From Lithobates sylvaticus (lineage: Eukaryota > Chordata > Amphibia > Anura > Ranidae), in assembly GCA_028564925.1 (NCBI GenBank), contig CM053029.1, positions 39,250,253 to 39,314,252 on the forward strand: DNA of 64,000 nucleotides, written 5' to 3'. This document shows positions 32,473 through 43,278 of the stretch, one piece after another. The first letter of the stretch is position 1. Each line of letters opens with the position of its first letter. The translations under genes and the position numbers were made by a program. A model generated the notes under the pieces. The model ran no database searches, was not told the DNA's origin, and saw only the letters and a program-made list of their open reading frames with translations.

Positions 32473-33950
32473 TGCCGCGTACACACGTGCAGACTTTTGC
32501 CGGCGGACCTAGTCCAGCGGACAATCCGCCGGACTTTCCAGCGTGTGGACTTGCCCACACACGTGCGGACTTGCCCACACACGCGTGGACTTCTCCGGCG
32601 GACAATCCTCCGGCCAAAGTCCGCGGGACTTTTGAAAATGAACGGACTTGCCCACACACGGAGCAGTCCGTTCATTTAGAACGTAACTTCAGGTTACGTA
32701 GCTAGCATAGGCAGTTAATGCCGCCGCGCTAGCTCCGTAAGCTGGCATGGATTTAAAGGGACTCCCTACGCCGAAAAACGGCGTGGGGGTTCCCCCCAAA
32801 TCCATGTCAGACCCTTATCCGAGCACGCAGCCTGGCCGGCCAGGAAAGGGGTGGGGACGAAAGAGCACCCCCCCCCTCCTGAGCCGTACCAGGCTGCGTG
32901 CCCTCAACATGGGGGGTGCCCTGGGGCCCCCCCACCCCAAAGCACCTTGTCCCCATGTTGATGAGGACAAGGGCCTCTTCCCGACAACCCTGGCCGTTGG
33001 TTGTCGGGGTCTGCGAGCGGGGGCTTATCGGAATCTGGGAGCCCCCTTTTATAAGGGGGCCCTCAGATCCCGGCCCCCCACCCTATGTGAATGAGTATGG
33101 GGTACGATGTACCCCTACCCATTCACCTAAGGTGTAAAATGTAAAGTACAAAAACACACACACTTTTGAAAAAATATTTTATTGCACTGCTCCGGGGGTC
33201 TTCTTCCGTCTTGGGGGTCTTCTCGCCGGACTCCTCCGCCATTTACCAAGCTCTTTTACCGAGCGGAGAAGTCCGGCTACCTTCTTCGTCGTCGTCGCCG
33301 CCGCCGTCTGGGGGTCTCGATCCGCCTTCGGGGGTCTTCCGGGGTCTTCCGGGGGTCTTTCGGGGGTTTTCCGCGCCCCCGGCGCCTTCTTCTTCTTGTT
33401 CTTCTTGTTCTTCTTCTTCTTCCGATGTTGACCCGTCGCTGTCTCTGCCCGGAATGCCAGAGCCGCGCTGCGCTGGGACTTATATAGGGACATGGGGACA
33501 GGGTCACATGCTCATGTCACATGGTGACCCCGCCCCCTGTGATGTCACAGTCCCAGCATCCTCCGGGACTGTGACATAACAAGGGAGCGGGGTCACCTTG
33601 TGACATGAGCATGTGACCCTGTCCCCATGTCCCTATATAAGTCCCAGCGCAGCGCGGCTCTGGCATTCCGGGCAGAGACAGCGACGGGTCAACATCGGAA
33701 GAACAAGAACAAGAAGAAGAAGAGCGGCAAGTCCGTTCATTTAAAAAGTCCGGCGGACTAGCCTACTAACGGCGGGATTGTCCGCTGGACTGCCAAGTCC
33801 AGCGGATAATTTTAAAACAAAACTTAAAACTTTGGTCCGCCGGACTTTGGCGCCAAAAAGTCCGCCGACGCCCACACACGAGGGGATTGTCCGCTGGACT
33901 TGAGTCCAGAGGATAATCCCGCGGGATTGTCCCTTCGTGTGTACGCGGCA
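32473..33950. mobile_element. Harbinger-like non-autonomous element, 1478 bp
   Basis: Inverted ends TGCCGCGTACACACG / CGTGTGTACGCGGCA with a 3-bp target duplication TTA (32470-32472 and 33951-33953). A TWA triplet duplication is the PIF/Harbinger signature. The ends extend as degenerate inverted repeats of 'gtccgccggac' motifs. The interior contains a GC-rich block (32750-33150) and a palindrome (33430-33715), both shared with the hAT element at 25800-28111. No transposase. Related members: 37098-37521 and 38048-38968. Confidence 0.85.
33430..33715. repeat. large palindrome with two outward TATA boxes
   Basis: Near-perfect inverted arms of about 110-130 bp (33430 to about 33560 against about 33590 to 33715) meet near a short GC-rich centre. 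Each arm has CCCTATATAAGTCCCAGCG, one on the plus strand (about 33630-33650), one on the minus strand (about 33475-33495), both pointing outward, followed by 'cattccgggcagagacag' and 'cgacgggtcaacatcgg'. It looks like a bidirectional core promoter, but no expressed product is established. Confidence 0.75.
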
Positions 33951-34190
33951 TTAGTGTACCTCCCAGCCAGTGTCGGTTAGCAGCAGATTGCCCACCACAC
34001 TATCACAGTCACAGTATAAGTCGCTGATCACCACCATTATTAGTATAGTGTTTGTATGTATCAGTATCTTGATCATAGTCAGAACTCTACTAGTGTCCCC
34101 CAAAAGGCAGTTTGATTTTTACCAAAGACATGGAGCAGAATACATTTTGGCTTAGATTTATGAAGAAATGCCTACAGTTAGGGATTTTGT

Positions 34191-35400
34191 TTAGCAAGAT
34201 AGATAGCCTACCCAGGCTGGGAAGGGGTTAATTGGGTTTGCATGTTTTGTGTTACAAAGGAGGTCTATGGCTAGAATTATTGCTCTCGCTCTACCGATCG
34301 TGGCGATACATCACATGTGTGGTTTGACTACCATTTTCATATGCGGGTGCTGATCACGTATGCGTTCGCTTCTGCACACGAGCTCGTCGGGACGGCGCGC
34401 TTTAAATTTTTTCTTTTTTTTTTCTTATTTTTTTTTTCTTGATTTTTTTTTTTTTTTACACTGTTGGCTCACTTTTATTCCTATTACAAGGAATGTCAAC
34501 ATCCCTTGTAATAGAAAAAAAGCATGACAGGTCCTCTTAACCGGTTCCCGACCGACGATATACGTTGGCAGAAAGGCACGGACAGGCAGGAGGGCGTATA
34601 TATAAGTCCCTCTTTAATGCCGTCCGTGGCATCGGGAGCGCGCCGGTCGGGACCCCCGTGAGGCCGGTTGCGGGTCCCGCGGACTCGATCGCCGCGGGGA
34701 CACCCGCAATCGTCTCACGGGAAGGCTGAACGGGGAGATGCGGAAATAAACAGCATCTCCCCGTTCTGCCTAGCAACTAGTGATGCCGATCTCTGCTCCC
34801 TGTGATTGGAGCAGAGATCAACATTCACTAGCTGACAGCCACGCCCCCCCACAGTAAGAAACACACCCCTAGGCATACTTAACCCCTACACTGCCACCCC
34901 CTGGTTAACCCCTTCACTGCCAGTGTCATTTATACAGGAATCAATGCATTTAAATAGCATTGATTGCTGTATAAATGACAATGGTCCCGAAAATGTGTCA
35001 AAAATGTCCGATGTGTCCGCCATAATGTCGCAGTCACAAAAAAAATCGCTGATCGCCGCCATTACTAATAAAAAAAAAAAAATTATTAATAAAAATGCTA
35101 TAAAACTATCCCCTATCTTGTAAACGCTATAACTTCTGCGCAAACCAATCAATAATCGCTTTTTGCGATTTTTTTTACCAAAAATATGTAGAAGAATACG
35201 TATCGGCCTAAACTGAGGAAAAAAAAAAGTTTTTTTTATATATTTTTGGGGGATATTTATTATAGCAAAAAATAAAAAAAATGCATTTTTTTTCAAAATT
35301 GTCGCTCTTTTTTGTTTATAGCGCAAAAATAAAAACCGCAGAGGTGATCAAATACCACCAAAAGAAAGCTCTATTTGTGGGAAAAAAAGGACATCAATTT
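34191..35400 (-). repeat. interspersed repeat family A-related, long copy
   Basis: Contains 'gctctcgctctaccgatcg', 'atgcgttcgcttctgc', 'acaaggaatgtcaacatccc', 'aaccggttcccgaccgacg', then 34860-35400 in inverse orientation relative to 2945-3480 ('gctataacttctgcgcaaac', 'gtagaagaatacgtatcgg', 'aaccgcagaggtgatcaaat'). Minus-strand frames at 34886-35326 are the repeat translated. Confidence 0.7.
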
Positions 35401-36914
35401 TCCAGGCTTTTTGTGCCCTGCCTTCTTTTTCTGTGCATCATTAAAGAGGGGGGAGGCCAGGTCCCAAGATCTGGAGCCTTTGCTCCACATGGAATACTAA
35501 AAAAGGGGCTACTGCGCTATTTGTAGTCCCATGAAACACCGGAGCATCTGCCAAGCTGTTTGAGGACACCAAGTATCGACTTACACCTTCTAAGGTACAC
35601 CTGGAAAGTCACAGCTAGATAGTTAGAGAGTGAACAGCATTTCAGTTGTTCGTACACGAGAAGAGTTTCAGTAAAAGCTTTTAAAAAGATCTAGGGCTGG
35701 TCTGAAGTTATTGAAGGGGTGCATGGTAACATATGGTGTATCAGAAGAACAGGGCCTGTATAGCACATATGGGGTACAAAAACAAGGCCTCTATGAAAGG
35801 TGAACTCAGCAGGGGAGTTGGAGAGCAATTACTACGGGTAACCAAGATATGGGGGGAAATGTATAGCAGCTGGTAATAAAGTGTGGTACCTGGTGTAGTT
35901 GACAGGTCCTCTAGTAGCAAGGGGGTTGGTGTTCTGGCTCCCTCCCTACTGGTCCCTACTGGTCGGTTCTCCAAAGCAACCAGGGCAAAACCGGCAGTAC
36001 AGAGACCTCGTGTGCCTGGCTGTATGGTACAGGGAAGCTAAAGAATTAAGTGAGAGCACACATGAGGTCCACACTAGGTGCTCCGTGGGGCCCCATTTTT
36101 TTCGCAGGGAGTGCAGTGGCAGAGGTACGCTGGACTGGTGTAGAGGGCACTGGCCCAGCATGCAAGAGGAAGGTGTGTAGTAATATGTGACAGCACATTT
36201 CATGGAGGAACTCTGTACATTGGACAGCTGCACACAATGTTCAACTCATAATGTTGGACTTTCACGTGAATGCAGCTCCACCTGGTCCCTTGCATTAATG
36301 AGCACACACACAATATACTTTAAAACAATTAGCTGAGTTCCAATAAACAGACAGAAAAGTAGCAAGCCACCGTGCCATCCATGACAGGCCCCCCAGGTGA
36401 TTTATAGCTGGCAGAAACCCTTCTAGACCACAGAATAATAGTAAGAGCAGGAAAATTATCAGTTCCCCATTGGGTAAATTAAAAAAAAAAAAAAAAAACG
36501 TTAGATTAATTCCAGTAAAAGAGACACAACACAATGGCAACAGGCTGGGTGGTGTAGCATATGTATTCCCCCACTCATACCCATACCTGCTGGTCCAGGT
36601 GTCCAATGTGGTTTTCATCCTGTTTAAACATATTCAGCTGGACCTGTTTTTTTTTTTTTTTTTGCTCATCCAAACAACTTCTTTGTTTCAGCCAACTTAC
36701 AGGCACTCATTTCCCACCATGTGCTGAAAGGGCAGAGATGGACTTTTATAGAGATTGCTCAAGATATTCCAATTTTGGATGAAGGCAGGTATCCATTGGT
36801 GGAAGTGGAAAGTGTCCTCCATTGATATGACAGTGGATAGTTTTTCAGGTCCCTGTTCTGCTTCTGTATATGGGGGGTGCCTGGAAGCAAGGAGATTCTT
36901 GAACTTCCCACCAT
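35401..36914. other. no gene seen
   Basis: Unique-looking sequence with a 19-base A run near 36480 and a T run near 36648. Open frames are short and without motifs. No element boundaries recognised. Confidence 0.5.
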
Positions 36915-36960
36915 AGATAGTTACATAGTTAGTTAGGTTGAAAAAAAGTCCAATGATGGA
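36915..36960 (-). repeat. CR1-like 3' end fragment
   Basis: 'gatagttacatagttagtta' followed by 'ggttgaaaaaaagtcc' is the reverse complement of the CR1 3' tail seen at 13235-13280. Little CR1 sequence follows, so it is a severely 5'-truncated copy. Confidence 0.65.
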
Positions 36961-37097
36961 GGTCTGGCATGGCAGAGTGCTTAGAGTTGTAAAGCTGGGC
37001 TTAGAGAAAACCAAACAAAATGCAGATCTTAACAGCAACCACCTCAGGATTCAGCACCTCTATGATACCAGAAAACTGCTTCCAACTGACAGCCTAA

Positions 37098-37521
37098 TGC
37101 CCCGTACACACGGTCGGAAATTCCGACGGAAAATGTCCGATCGGACCATGTTGTCGGAGAATCCGACCGTGTGTGGGCTCCATTGGATTTTTTCCGTCCG
37201 AATCTCCGACGGAAATAATTTGAGATCCTGCTCTCAAATTTTCCGACAACAAAATCCGATGGGACTTTTTCCGATCGTGTGTAGAGAATTCCGACGGACA
37301 AAGTGCCACGCATGCTCAGATCAAATTACGAGACCAAACCTATTGGCTAATAGCCTCTACGTAGTTCCGTCGTACGCAACAAACGTCACCATGTTCAGAA
37401 TGATCGGATTTTCTGACAACTTTGTCCGACCGTGTGTATGCAACACCAGTGTCGGACAAAATCCATCGGAAAAAGTCTGACGGATTTTGTGGTCGGAATT
37501 TCCGACCGCGTGTACGGGGCA
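37098..37521. mobile_element. Harbinger-like MITE, 424 bp
   Basis: Ends TGCCCCGTACACACGG / CCGCGTGTACGGGGCA with target duplication TAA (37095-37097 and 37522-37524). The interior is made of 'tccgacgga', 'tcggaaattccgac' motifs in inverted order. No coding; the short frames come from the inverted motifs. Second member of the family at 32473-33950. Confidence 0.85.
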
Positions 37522-37524
37522 TAA

Positions 37525-38047
37525 GAAGCAGCAGTGGTTGCACTGGAGACAAGCATGGCTGCCTTGTCCATTGCTACTTTTATGCTTCTCCCACTGCAGA
37601 TTATGATACATCATTCATATCCCCAGGTGAGACCCAGGCATCCATCCTATGCCAGCAGTGGTTGCAGACTGCTGTAGACTCATCCTGTACTTGGCAAGAA
37701 AATAAATCCCACACATCTGAGGTGCATGGCACAACTCTTGCTGCCTAAGGTATATAACACCTCCCATGCCTGGGTGCATTCTGCCTGCTGCCCAGTGCTG
37801 CTGTCGGCCTTTGCAGGTGGGCCAATTGATATAGATGTTCTCTGGGCTGCTCAGGTCTTAACATCATGAGCTCAGGTTCTTATTTTATTATCATCCCAGA
37901 CCCCATTTTGACATAGGCTGTCATGGATGGAACTTCTGTCTTCATCTTGCAGCTCCCTACTGCCTCCCTACTCTACTAGTACATCCTTTCTATGCTGCCC
38001 TGCAACCTGGTTGCCAATGCCCTCTGTGCTGTCACGCTAGAGTCTAA
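37525..38047. other. no gene seen
   Basis: Ordinary-looking sequence between two related MITEs. No domain-bearing frame. Confidence 0.5.
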
Positions 38048-38968
38048 AGCCTCGTACTCACGATCGGATTCTCCCACGGGAATTGAGTAATGACAGACTG
38101 TTGACGGAAAATTGGACCGTTTGTACGCTCCATCGGACAATTGTTGCAATTGTTTTGGCATTGTTGACCCCCTATATTAAGAAGCAGGACACATGCATGA
38201 GGCTTTTATTTCATTTTTTGGTTGAATAATGATTTGATTTGGTATATTTTCTATATTTTTGGATGCATAGAATGCACTTTTTTTTGGTTAAGTTCTATTG
38301 GCAGATAGCATGTCTAATTTTGTTTTCTTTTTTTAATGCACCAATAAAAACATTGTGTAGAATAATACTTGTGTTTTACTTCAAATGACCGTTTGGGAGC
38401 AGGCAGTTACATTTAAAGAAATACAATGTAAAATTAACAAGGGACACCAACATAGTTGTATCTTTAATCTTAAAAACTACGGGATAAGCGGGGTTGTGGT
38501 AACTTGACCAAAAAATTTAAAAAAGCATAATAATATTATTTGTGATATCACTAGAAAATAAAAGCCATTTAAAATACGTTTGGCAGAACTCCATCAGTAT
38601 CACCAGCAAAGCAGCTTCATTATTATCCCATTAAAGAAGAAGAGAATTGTGCGCTGCATTTCAAGATTTCATAATTTTCCACATCACAAATGTTAATTCT
38701 CCGTTACGAACGCTAGTTTACAAGACCGTCCGCTTCCGGCTCGTCCATGCGTGCTTGTACTTTGGACTTTTGTCCGATGGACTTGTGTACACACACTAGG
38801 AAATTCTGACAACAGACACTTGTCTGTGGAAAATTTTAAAGCCTGCCATCCAACATTTGTCCACGGAAAATCCGACAACAATTTTCCAATGGAGGATACA
38901 AACGGTTGGATTTTCCACCAACAGCCTGTCATCACACAATTCCCATTGAAAAATCTGTGTATGCGGCT
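38048..38968. mobile_element. Harbinger-like element, older copy, 921 bp
   Basis: Diverged ends AGCCTCGTACTCACGATCGG / ...CTGTGTATGCGGCT flanked by TAA (38045-38047 and 38969-38971). The arms share 'gtaatgacagactgttg'/'caacagcctgtcatcac' and 'ggaccgtttgtacgctcc'. The middle (38170-38690) is AT-rich. Its right edge is where the L1 target duplication starts, about 20 bp downstream of the ancestral OR4 stop codon. Confidence 0.75.
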
Positions 38969-39429
38969 TAAAGGGCGATTATTTTTTTTTCCATTCAAAA
39001 GTTTATTAACATTGAAAAATAAACATACAAATGCACATTTGTTCAGGTAGAGAAGGATTAATTGTGCAATATCATTACATTAATGTAGTGTGTTCCACTA
39101 CCAATAATCTGAAACAAACATGTAACTTATTGACTTTTCATGTCTCCAACTTAAGCTGAAACAAGTGCTAGGTAGTCAACCATATTTGGAGTAACTAGTT
39201 AACCAAGACTATGCATTTGTAAATTTGGGTCATGTCATGACCCGCTCATTCAACGGGTTTAGGTGTGGGAGAGAAGAGAAAGAGAGAAAGGGAAAAATGG
39301 TTGTGTGGGGGGGAGGGAAGGGAAATGAACAGGTATGTGGTGTTCGCGCATCGGTTTAACAAGGCGTGTGTAACTCAGCTGGGATCTTCGTTAATACTCT
39401 GACATGTGTCAGTATGGCTGATCACCGGA

Positions 39430-42400
39430 TCAGGAATCAGTAACACTCTTCCTGAGGTCTTCGTAATGTTGTGTGTATCTAAAGGTGAGCCATGGCATCC
39501 AAGTTGTGTGAAATTTTTCAACAGAGTCCTTTGACTGTGCTATAGTTTCCTCCATGTCACAAATGTCCTTAATTTTCGCTAACCAGTCTTTGACTGTTGG
39601 GGTGCTGGTAGACTTCCAGTGTAGCGGTATAAGGGCTTTAGCCGCGTTCAGTAAGTGTCTAGTCAGTGATTTTTTATATCGCTTGAGCGAGAACGAGGTG
39701 ACATGGAGTAAACAACAAGCTGCGTCTAACTTCATAGAGGTCTCTGTGATATGCTGGATTATCTCTCTTACCTTTGTCCAATATTGGGTTATCATGGGGC
39801 ATTGCCACCAAATGTGTAGCAGAGTTCCTGTCTCCTTCTGACATCGCCAGCATTGGTCTGACGACTGTGGGTACCATTTATTTACTTTATCAGGTGTAGC
39901 ATACCAGTGCGTTAACAATTTATAGGCGGTTTCTTGCGTTCTGGTACTCAGAGAACATTTATGTGTTAAGATGCATACCTTTTGCCATTGCTCGTCAGTT
40001 ATCCCTATGCCCAAGGCTCCTGACCATTTCTCTCTGAGTCTCTCCGTCGGGCAGTCATCTGAGTCTTGTAACCACGCATGAGCTAGTGAGGTGGCTTTCT
40101 GTACAGGGCTACCTTCCAGGCACACTGGTTCCATTTCTGTCAAACTTTTAGTGAAGTATTCTTTGTGAGGCCTCTGATTGAGGTAGCTACGTAATTGGAA
40201 GTAAGACCACATCGGCATGTGTTGTAGGCTATTATCCATCTGTAAGGACGCGAAGTCCTTAATTTGTGCGTTTTGAAAACAATGTGTGGCAAGGAGAGGC
40301 GAGCGTGGGTTTGTCGCCCTCAGGAACCGTCTGTCTCCGCCCGGTGGGAAATCAGGGTTTTGGTAGATAGGCGTGAGTGGACTCAAGGGGGTGGATAATT
40401 TGGAATTTTTAACTACTAGGTGAAAGACTTTTAGGGTAGTGTTAATCAAGGGATGTTGCTTTAGGTCCTGTGGATAGTGGGGCTCTGGGATCCATGGGGA
40501 GTATCTCAGCTGGAGTGAGCATAAGTCATTCTCCAGGGTCACCCAGTCCTTGATGTTATCATGGCAGTGCCAGTCTATTATCCTGGCTATATGTGCGGCG
40601 TGGTAGTACTGCTTAAAATTTGGCAATCCCATCCCTCCTCTCTCTTTGGGTTGATATAACAGTGTGACTCTGATGCGTACTCGTTTGTGGGCCCACACGA
40701 ATTGGTTCTGAGTGGATTGCAGTTGTTTAAAAAATGCTGAGGGTATGTGTATGGGTAGAGTCCTAAAGAGGTATAACAGTTTGGGAAGAACTACCATTTT
40801 GCAAATGGCAGCCCTGCCAAACCACGAAAAGTTCTTGGGGTGCCACCCTGCCAGATCTGATGATATTGTTTTAAGAAGCGGTGGGAAGTTGCATTCATAT
40901 ACCTGGCTGATTCGTGGAGGTAGCCAAACCCCCAGATATTTAAGTGCTTTAGTTACCCATCTGAATGGGTTGTTGTTTTTTACTAGTTTATGCATGTCTT
41001 CGGGTACGTTTATGTTTAAGGCCTCTGACTTGGACAAATTGATTTTCAGGTTTGATAAATAACCATATAAGGAGAATTCCTTTAAGAGGTTAGGGAGAGA
41101 TACGTGGGGGTTGGTTAGAAAAAACAGTAAATCATCCGCGTATGCGGCTATCTTGTAGTTCGAATTTGATATGTGGAATCCTTGGATACTAGGATTTAAT
41201 CCTACCATCCGGATAAAGGGTTCTAGCGATAAAATGAACAGGATGGGTGATAGTGGACACCCTTGTCGGGTGCCATTGGCTATATGCACCGTATCTGATA
41301 AAGTTCCGTTAATGCGGAGTCTAGCCGTTGGGTTCCTATAGAGGGTCTCTATCCATGACATCATATGTGTGCCTAAACCTACGTACCTACATGTCCCCAA
41401 CATGAAATCCCAGGCTACTCTATCGAAGGCCTTCTCCGCGTCCGTGGAGAGGAGAAGGCCCTCGATTTTTCGCACATGGGCAGCGTGGATAAGGTTGAGT
41501 GACTTTGTCACGTTATCTCTCGCCTCCCTTCCAGGCATAAATCCTGCCTGTTCTGGGCCTATCAAAGTGTGTAAGCAAGGTTTCAGTCTGTTGGCGATGA
41601 TTTTCGCCATTATTTTCACGTCTAGGTTAAGCAGTGAGATTGGTCTATAGCTCGTGCATTGGGAGGGTTCCTTGTCGGGCTTTAACAGTATTGTGATGTG
41701 GGCTTCTAGGAGTGATTTTGTGTTTTCCCTTGGAAGCATGAAGGAGTTTAAGGCTCTTGTTAGGGGACCTGCCAGTATATCGGTGAATGTCTTATAGTAG
41801 ATAGATGTATATCCGTCTGGACCTGGGCTTTTCCCTGTTTTCAACTCTCTAATTGCTGATTGGACTTCATCTGATGTTATGGGTTGGTCGAGGAGTTCAC
41901 TGTCTGCTTCTGACAATTTCGGCATTTTGGAAGTAGTCAGGTAATTCTGTATAAGTTCCTTCCTGCCTTCAGTCAGGTCGGTTGGTCTGTGTTGTTGGGG
42001 GAGGTTGTATAGTTGCGTGTAGTAGTCTTGAAAGTGTTTGGAAATCTGGTCATCCGTAATCTCTAGTCTGCCTTCCCTGTTAGTTATGCCCGCGATGTGG
42101 TTCCGGAGACGGGGACCTTTTAGTGCCCTGGCTAAAAATTTGCCTGTCTTGTCACCGTACTCATAGTACACCTTGCGTTTGAAGAATAGGAGTCGTTTGG
42201 AGATGGCCTCCAAAGATTGTTGTAGTGTTTTGCGTGTGTCCATCAGTTCCTTCGCCACAGTCTTGGTTAGGGATAGCTTGTGTTGTGATTCAAGTTGGGA
42301 TATTTTGTTTGTTAGTCTAATGATTTCCCTATCTCTGTCTTTTTTGCGTTGGGATCCCATTCTCATTAGAATTCCCCTTATTGTGCACTTGTGTGCTTCC

Positions 42401-43278
42401 CAGATCATTAATGGATCCATGCTTTGCGTATTGTTGTGCTTAAAATAGTCTCTCAGATGAGAGGTCACTTCTGGTAGAAGAGTGTGGTCAGTCAATAGGG
42501 AGGAATTTAGTCTCCACGTAGGGGGGCTTTTCCCTGGGGGTACAGTGGAGAGTGTGATAGATATGGGGGAGTGATCAGATAATGATTGGATCCCTATTTC
42601 AGCTTTGGAAAGTAGGTGCAAGTCTCTGCGGGAGATAAATAAATAGTCGATCCTGGTGTACTTAGTGTGGGGCGCCGAGTAGAAAGTGTAATCCCTCCCT
42701 TCAGGGTGGAGGAAACGCCAAGCGTCGATCAGATGTAGGGTGTGTAGGAGCTTCTTAAATGATTTTAACATTTTGTAGGCCATATGTGATTTGCCCGTGG
42801 AGGTGTCGTATGTTGGGTTCAAAGGTAGATTAAAATCTCCTCCTAGAATAATGCAGCCTTCACTAAAACCTTCTAACATGCGCATTAATTTCCTGCAGAA
42901 GGATAGGTGCAATCTATTGGGAAAGTAGACGTTAGCTAATGTGACCGGGTTGCCATTATAGAGACCTTTAAGGAAAATATATCTGCCCTCCGGATCTATC
43001 AGTTTGTCTTTGAAGACGAAGGGAGCCTCTCTACTAATCAGTATCGAGACCCCCTTCGTCTTGGCTTGGTCATTAGTAGCATGATAGGCTTCTGTGAAGA
43101 AGGAATCAGTGAGCCTGGGTATGCCCGACGACTTAAAGTGGGTTTCCTGTAAAAAAGCGAAGTGCGGCCTACCTTTCTTAAGTCCCCTCAGTAAGGATGA
43201 CCTTTTTTCTGGTATATTTAGGCCTTGTACATTGTGTGAGATGACCGTTTCGTGTTGGCTCAGTGTGGAGTATGCCAT
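39430..43278 (-). CDS. L1 ORF2 protein: endonuclease-reverse transcriptase
   Basis: Nicks target DNA and primes reverse transcription of L1 RNA. I start at the ATG at 43278 (accATGG context, MAYSTLSQHE), giving 1282 aa; the frame is open further upstream but without ATG. Numbered from there: endonuclease 11-245 (SHNVQGLN, FLQETH at 42-47, GGDFN near 147-150, DYLF near 211, SDHSPIS near 234-240); reverse transcriptase about 475-740 (GKSPGPDGY, SYRPISLLNLDVKIM, STDAEKAFDRVAW, GTRQGCPLSPILF, YADD at 713-716); C-terminal CCHC knuckle at 1143-1162 (CWRC...H...C). All catalytic motifs are present. The length matches vertebrate L1 ORF2. Nothing broken is visible. Confidence 0.95.
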   Translation of the reverse strand: MAYSTLSQHETVISHNVQGLNIPEKRSSLLRGLKKGRPHFAFLQETHFKSSGIPRLTDSFFTEAYHATNDQAKTKGVSILISREAPFVFKDKLIDPEGRYIFLKGLYNGNPVTLANVYFPNRLHLSFCRKLMRMLEGFSEGCIILGGDFNLPLNPTYDTSTGKSHMAYKMLKSFKKLLHTLHLIDAWRFLHPEGRDYTFYSAPHTKYTRIDYLFISRRDLHLLSKAEIGIQSLSDHSPISITLSTVPPGKSPPTWRLNSSLLTDHTLLPEVTSHLRDYFKHNNTQSMDPLMIWEAHKCTIRGILMRMGSQRKKDRDREIIRLTNKISQLESQHKLSLTKTVAKELMDTRKTLQQSLEAISKRLLFFKRKVYYEYGDKTGKFLARALKGPRLRNHIAGITNREGRLEITDDQISKHFQDYYTQLYNLPQQHRPTDLTEGRKELIQNYLTTSKMPKLSEADSELLDQPITSDEVQSAIRELKTGKSPGPDGYTSIYYKTFTDILAGPLTRALNSFMLPRENTKSLLEAHITILLKPDKEPSQCTSYRPISLLNLDVKIMAKIIANRLKPCLHTLIGPEQAGFMPGREARDNVTKSLNLIHAAHVRKIEGLLLSTDAEKAFDRVAWDFMLGTCRYVGLGTHMMSWIETLYRNPTARLRINGTLSDTVHIANGTRQGCPLSPILFILSLEPFIRMVGLNPSIQGFHISNSNYKIAAYADDLLFFLTNPHVSLPNLLKEFSLYGYLSNLKINLSKSEALNINVPEDMHKLVKNNNPFRWVTKALKYLGVWLPPRISQVYECNFPPLLKTISSDLAGWHPKNFSWFGRAAICKMVVLPKLLYLFRTLPIHIPSAFFKQLQSTQNQFVWAHKRVRIRVTLLYQPKERGGMGLPNFKQYYHAAHIARIIDWHCHDNIKDWVTLENDLCSLQLRYSPWIPEPHYPQDLKQHPLINTTLKVFHLVVKNSKLSTPLSPLTPIYQNPDFPPGGDRRFLRATNPRSPLLATHCFQNAQIKDFASLQMDNSLQHMPMWSYFQLRSYLNQRPHKEYFTKSLTEMEPVCLEGSPVQKATSLAHAWLQDSDDCPTERLREKWSGALGIGITDEQWQKVCILTHKCSLSTRTQETAYKLLTHWYATPDKVNKWYPQSSDQCWRCQKETGTLLHIWWQCPMITQYWTKVREIIQHITETSMKLDAACCLLHVTSFSLKRYKKSLTRHLLNAAKALIPLHWKSTSTPTVKDWLAKIKDICDMEETIAQSKDSVEKFHTTWMPWLTFRYTQHYEDLRKSVTDS

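Larger units (their letters stand above)
31616..34190 (+). repeat. interspersed repeat family A, split by Harbinger-like element
   Basis: Left part 31616-32472 ('aaccatttgccgcctgacc', 'gtgggtgggtggcagct', 'tgatagtgtcagtta') and right part 33951-34190 ('ttagtgtacctcccagccag', 'gctgatcaccaccat', 'accaaagacatggagcag') rejoin once the 1478-bp element and one TTA are removed. Confidence 0.75.

Noticed and set aside
33166-33579. Serine- and arginine-rich frames over 100 codons
   Set aside because: They come from trinucleotide-rich and palindromic transposon sequence; the same region gives open frames in both strands.
34886-35326. 146-codon minus-strand frame
   Set aside because: Recurs as part of repeat family A (compare 3152-3391) with no sign of selection.
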